A stretch of DNA of 64,000 nt from NCBI GenBank assembly GCA_945910005.1, contig OX246741.1, forward strand, positions 9,844,669 to 9,908,668. Direction: 5' to 3'. The number at the start of each line of letters is the position of its first letter. Position 1 is the stretch's first letter. The notes beneath the pieces are model-generated. The model was not told where the DNA came from and made no database searches. It saw only the letters and a list, made by a program, of their open reading frames with translations. Made by a program: the position numbers and the translations under genes. Below are positions 58,182-64,000 of this stretch, piece by piece. The DNA is from Isoperla grammatica. Taxonomy: Eukaryota > Arthropoda > Insecta > Plecoptera > Perlodidae.

Positions 58182-61100
58182 TCATCTGTTAGCGTTGCAC
58201 TCTTCATGACATTGGTGCAACAGTGGCAGCAGCTCGTTGCGATACAGCTCGTGGTCACTCCCGTGCGTGATACGAATCATCTTCTCGGCTTCCGTGAGGC
58301 AGCTCAGCGACTTGTCGTAGCTTTGCAGGTACAGATGGATCTTGCCCAACTTCAGGTACAATATTCCCAACAGTGGGTGAACTTCACCATAGTATTTCCT
58401 GCAAGCATATTTTTTAAATAAAATAAATTTGTACGTATTGTCGACCCACTCGATTAAACAAACCGATTTTCAGTGGCATACATTATACCATTTGATTGCG
58501 CTTGGTAGAAAGTTTAATTCTAGCATGACACAGTAAAAATGCAGGTAGGCCTACTCTGGATTACAGAACACCTTGGTTACAGGAGAAAGAAAATTGTAGA
58601 CCTTCAGTGAAAATGAATTAAAATTCCACTTGCCATCTAGTACAACATTGACTTACTTGTATCCTGGCACCAATTCTTCACCCAGCTCCTGCGCTTGGTC
58701 CCACTGAGACATTTCAATGCAGCTCTCGAACGTCAGGTCGAGCAACTTCACGTGCACCAAATCCAAGGGATGGAACAACCCCTGCTGCTTTTTGAGACAA
58801 ACTTTGCACACGTCAAGATCTGAGGCAATGTTAAGGTAAAGTATCGGGATAACTATTCACTTGCGTTGAAGCATTTTCCTTTATGTACATGTCGCCTGTC
58901 GAGAAAGATACCTACTTGGATCAGATGATGATATTTGGGCTTTACGTCTCATATTTTTGCAACGATGCTAATCGCGACGATGAGTGGGTGATTATGGTGA
59001 AAAAACGCCACATGACATCCATGCCCAAGCCAGGATTCTAACGAACGCAGTGACCGCAATTTACTAGACCAATGTCTAATCGACGGCGGCCTTCTCCCCT
59101 TATTCTATTGACTCATAAGAGTATATACAACAAGAAGGCACAAGAATTTTTATATAATTAACTTCTATAGAATGAATTGAAATGCTAAATGAATAATATA
59201 ATAAACAGATACTTCCACCTATATTTGAAGCACGACATTAGCATATACTTGCACAGAATGAGGTAATAGGTCACATTTTTACTGATCGGAGGACCTGTCA
59301 ACTAATTGACGTTAACAACCTTGTACAATAAGAGCAACAAATAAGTTGATCAAGAATTTGTCAACATAAAGACAAAAATCAAAAATGAAATTTATTAGTA
59401 TTATTGCATAGAATCGGACATTATGACCAACACAATTAGTAAATTACAATTATTGTACAAACAAAATATGACATAACAAAAAGCAACAAAAAGTTAGGCT
59501 AGGAGAATCATCTAACAGATATTTGTTCATTCTGACTGTGGCAAGTGGAGAAAACAACTTTCTTGCCAGGAAAAATAGTATGCTCCTTGCATTGCTTAAA
59601 CTGATTTGCTTTCTTTGTTTAAAATTAGAACTTGAAGTTCTCTAGGTCTAAGGTTACCAAAAAAAATAAAAATCGGATGTAGGCCTATATAATCACCATC
59701 AAACCATAATCCCCCCTCGAAATGGAGCTTAATACTCGATTCACATTACTAATACTGTAATCATTTGTTTATTAAGATACTAATCACCAGCTAGGCCATC
59801 CCAATCCCTTCAAGAATGGTTTCTGGATCATATATCTTGTCAGTAAAAAATAGTTGACAATACCTAATCTACATTAATGGAGAAAAGTAAGATACAGTAC
59901 TGTACAAATACTTGGTAAGACTCAGCCCACCCATAACCACACTCTTTAGGAGACAGGACATCTATTAATCCGTCCCACCCAAGGCAACAGAAGTACAGAA
60001 AATAAAAGGGATTTACTTCTACGAGACAGCGGAACTTTAATTTCTGAGCCAACCAAATGTGATACATTTGCCAAAAGTTTAGTCAACCCACTAAAATACT
60101 GGTCAAAAAGTCAATTTTAAACTTGTAAGTGATAGTTTGATTTGTAAGTGATAGTTTGGTTTTAAGAAAATGTACTGTAGATAGATGCAACTATTAAACT
60201 AATGGTATTCTTCGGTGTCATACATTTTTCAATCGTAAGGGGGAAGCTTAAAATGCTTGGGGCGTTCAAAGAGCTAACTAGATACCGACATCAGTTTGAA
60301 CCCACCCTGAGTGAAATGGACTGTCGGATAATTTACATCTAATGCACTCAATTTCACTGACCAAAGCTGAAATAAAATTCTGGGAACATTTAATTCCCTG
60401 GCAACCTGCAAACAAATCATTCATCTCAAAAACTTGTATTCCACGTAGTAGCCTACTACGTTTGTGTGTGTTTTTTTTTTTTAGTAAATTAAAATTACAT
60501 CCTTTTTGTTGGTATGTTTTTAAGGATACATGTAATATTGACCATGCTTTGGATGTGGTGTTGGGACAACTCCAATACTTCCTTGTATTGTTTGTAAGTA
60601 TCACTTTTGATGTTTTCACCACACTTTTGACAAGGCTGAGGCAACTGTTCCATGTCCTAATACAAAAACTTAGGTTAATGACATGTCCATTGAGCTGACC
60701 ATGTAGAAAGTATGATATAGATATCAGGCTGCCATTTGCAAATCAATGTGAGACTAAAAGCTATTATTCGCATCGCAAACTCGCACTTTACCCGACATCG
60801 AATCGTTACTAATCATTTACAAAGTGCATAATATTAAGAAATTGTACCGTTGTTGGGCCAAGCGCAGAGCTAGCATATGAACGCGATACTGTTGACAGCT
60901 GAGCGGCAAGTAGCGACAGTGACCGTTCATACTGTACATATACCTACACTGGGCGATGAGTGACTTGTGAGGATAAGTCCAAGGGGCCATTTTCATCGAA
61001 TTCACAGAGTGGTAATTACATTTCAAGTATTGCAGCTGTCATTCTGTTTCAAACACAACCTTTTTTTTAGTTGGAAACTTTCTATAGTGGGCAGCAAGTG

Positions 61101-64000
61101 CGACCACATCTCAAACAAGGCAATCCTTGCGGCTTGCGATAGTTAAAAGTAGTGCGTGGTGTCCCAAAGATTAGGTATTTTTTAAATTTCAAAATATCAA
61201 AGTCATATCGAACTTTTTTCGCCATGTCAACATCGATATTAAATGGCAGTCCTAATATATAAACGTTAAGTAAAATTAAATTAATGTCACAAATAGCATG
61301 AAATATATGTCATGTGTATGTATGTATTACATGTTGTGTGACTGGAATGGGTTCCTTGCACTCAGGGTTGTGGCACGACATCAGTTGGAACGAAGGCATT
61401 TCTTGACAACGTGAACACTGACAGAGGAAGTAGTACATGGCCTGAAGTTCTACTTGTCGATCTTTGGCAGTATTCAGAAGGTCTATGTATGTTATGAACA
61501 CCTGCATAACATTGTGAACAGTTGAAAGTTTTATTGTCAAATAGGTTATACAATACACTTAAAATAATATACATGTACATTGTACAAAACTATGTATTAG
61601 AATATACAGGCCCACACTTTGGCTACCAATTTTTAATCTTACCTCTTAGGTGCAAACAACATCGAGATTAAAATTTGTATTTTTTCATTCAATGTCATCA
61701 AGTTTAGAATATATTTAACCTCGATAAATACAGGTGCAACTTACATACGCAGAAACGCACCACAGTTTCTTCGCAGCTAGTTTCAGGAAGTCGTTACATT
61801 CACTTTACATTGTGTAGGTTCAAAGGTTGCCACAATGACGTGGGCACCATGCTATGGTTATCTGACAAAGCCCCTAGATGCAAACCGCATAGATAGGTCT
61901 TTGCATCTTTGTTAAAATCAGTTGAACATCTGTAGATCTAGACCTGCTTAACAGCTGTGGCCACTGTGGCCACTTTGCAATCCACACAAGGAACTATAAT
62001 GACTTTTCTAAAACCAAAAAAGTGTCCAAAACCAAGGTTTGAAAGTTCAAGTTCATCAGTAGTTTGAAATGGAGCAAGTACGTTGAAAAGTTCACAAAAC
62101 AAATACGGTAATACCCCATGTTTTATGTTTTTTCCCCACACTGCTTCTGTCCTTGCATCTAACCAATAAAAAAATCAATGTAGGCCCACTCATTAGTAGG
62201 TCTAACTAACCCTTTCTAAGAAATTTGTTTATAGCATTTTTTTTAAAACACCAAGACCCAATTTTATTCTCACTCAGTAATTAGCATTTACCTTAACAAG
62301 GCACTAACTGTATTCCGAGCAACAGTACATTGTGGTTGTACACGGGCTTCATACCTTTGTCCAATCCAATACGGGCATAGCTTTCAGTGCCCGGATGTGG
62401 ATAGTAGTTCCATGAAAGACCGCAAGGGCATTGGGGTCACAAGAGTGGTCCATTACCGTCGGACCTAGATAGATTCCGGTTCCAATACTTTGCATTTCCG
62501 GATCCAAAATGTTGAAGCCGTTCACACAAAGCTAGACATGGACAATCACAAATAGGCTATAAGGTTGTCAAGAACAGGAGAGAAGCTTATCCTACCTAAA
62601 ATTGATGTATGAACAAGATTTGAAAAAAATACTTCTAATAATAATAATAATAATAAACTACTATTAAGTATTAATACTAATAATATACTACTAAATATAA
62701 GGGCTGCCCAACGATATCGATGATAGAAAAATAATTCGATATTGACATAGAATTAATATAGGCCTATCGTTCATTTTGCAATATCAAACATGGGCTTAAC
62801 AGTTAGAAAAAAAGATTTTTCTCCTGTACAGTACAGTTTGGTAGTGGGCTGCCCTACTAAATAGTAAATTTACAAATTTTTAGATTTTTAATTATCTTCC
62901 TTCCAAAAGGTGATTTTTTAAAATGATTTTTAATTTTTTAAGAAAAATATTTTTTACAAATTTTTTTAAAAGAAATATTACTAATACTATTAGGTAGGCT
63001 ATATTATCTGTCCCACATATACACTGAGGACATTATGTTCCACTGCAGTTGTCATTGCTTTCTAAAATTTAAAGAGAATGCAAACAATTTATCGGATCAC
63101 TTAGTCGCCTAGTACAAGTACAACAGATAGAGCTATCGAAGAGACAGAGCTATCCAAAAAATTCTACCCCAGTTCCAGATGTGAGTTATAACTTGTAATT
63201 AATACAAAATGGGAAATACATGACAGCTAGTTTCCAAAAATGCACCCCCACAAACTCCACATTAAAACTTAAAGACACAGGATAGTTTGTAACCCTATAA
63301 AAAAAGCACACGTGTTGACAAACATCGACATTAACCGAGTTTACGTACCCTGCCAAATATCCCCATAAGCTCGGCCGAGTTGGGGAGCATGTCTTCGCCA
63401 ATGTATTCAATAAGAACGGCACACAAAGACGTGAAGTGTTCCATCCTTTTTGCGTCCAGCTTTAAGTCGGAATAATCTATGAACACACAATTTACCAGGT
63501 GGATATCGAATGATGTTGCTGTCATTGTAATGTTTGTGAGAAAGGAGATTAACAACATACTGGAAAGTAGTTAGGTGGCTACAAGAAAATGGTACGTGAT
63601 ACTGACTTATCATGGTTGAGAAAACCTCATTTTCATAACCTACTAACCAGCATGGTGGGTTTATATAACTACTAGTCTTATATATACCTACTGTCTTTAT
63701 TTGTAAGCCTTGTGTAAGCCTCGAAAGGAAACATTTGTCTTTCAAATTTTAAAACATATTTTAAATTTTTCCTTCCCACATGAAAACTGAAAAGTAAGCT
63801 CATCTCTAAGTATGTATTCTACTTAATGCATCCAGAGCATGTAGGCCCTAATTGCAAACATTGTACACATGCATTGAGGTTGGTAAAATTATCAATGATT
63901 TTTCTTCTAAAAATAAAATGTAGCGCAAACAGCAAAATGTAAATATAAACATCAATATGTTATTATTCGTATGTTGCATAATTCGAAACCTTGATCAGAT
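58182..64000 (-). CDS. SMYD3-like SET/MYND lysine methyltransferase, 5' part outside the window
   Basis: SMYD proteins methylate lysines on histones or other proteins; they have a split SET domain, a MYND finger and a C-terminal TPR-like domain. Visible exons, minus strand: 63349-63476, 62355-62531, 61331-61501, 60530-60656, 58657-58819, 58182-58398, all phase-compatible. The MYND exons should lie beyond 64000. The SET core reads IGTGIYLGPTVMDHSCDPNA, then VFITYIDLLNTAKDRQVEL and the post-SET cysteines FLCQCSRC. A second Cys cluster (CHNPEC ... CQKCG) follows. The C-terminal helices read LGILYLKLGKIHLYLQ and IRITHGSDHELYR, ending ECNANR; this matches SMYD3 (...RVTHG..H.L...ECDAN). Two oddities: NHSC is DHSC, and the usual GEE before the ISYxD strand is replaced (PVLDWTK at the exon end). 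Confidence 0.9.

Overview
The window is metazoan nuclear DNA, most likely from an invertebrate. Genes are intron-rich with GT-AG introns and AT-rich non-coding DNA, and the protein families are animal ones (torsin, senataxin, METTL6, BiP/HSPA5, SMYD). Transposon debris is plentiful. Introns and intergenic DNA carry many clusters of the palindrome AGGCCT/CCTAGG. I cannot name the phylum from the sequence alone. Nothing indicates bacteria, operons, CRISPR or a virus.

Layout: 1-3192 (minus) is a torsin AAA+ ATPase cut by the left window edge. 4838-7227 (minus) is a two-exon secreted GMC oxidoreductase. 7.2-18.5 kb has no convincing host gene; it holds LINE fragments, MITEs, a tRNA-like relic and microsatellites. 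18600-38702 (plus) is a 15-exon senataxin/Sen1-type helicase of about 2053 residues with an N-terminal FHA domain. The intron inside its Walker A motif contains a hAT-like MITE (27043-27854) whose right target-site copy was entered by a 5.7-kb TIR transposon (27861-33533). That transposon carries a frameshifted transposase and a small SAP-domain gene. 38.7-47.1 kb holds two Penelope-like terminal-repeat remnants with hammerhead-like cores and a 3.6-kb satellite of 14 copies with two alternating spacers. 47114-49031 (minus) is METTL6. 51.6-57.6 kb (plus) is the ER chaperone BiP/HSPA5, with a perfect ERSE and a perfect ERSE-II in its promoter. 58182-64000 (minus) is the 3' part of a SMYD3-like SET/MYND protein, cut by the right edge.

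The host genes are separate housekeeping loci rather than a co-regulated cluster. Torsin and BiP both act in the ER lumen. Senataxin and METTL6 act on RNA, and SMYD is a protein methyltransferase family. Senataxin/METTL6 and BiP/SMYD are convergent pairs; METTL6/BiP is divergent. All exon models were built by hand from splice consensus, reading phase and remembered family conservation; no alignment or transcript was available.

The observations most worth following are the FHA-senataxin fusion, the nested transposons with reconstructable target sites and a SAP accessory gene, the two-spacer satellite with a repeated order, the hammerhead-like Penelope remnants, and the conserved ER-stress promoter logic.
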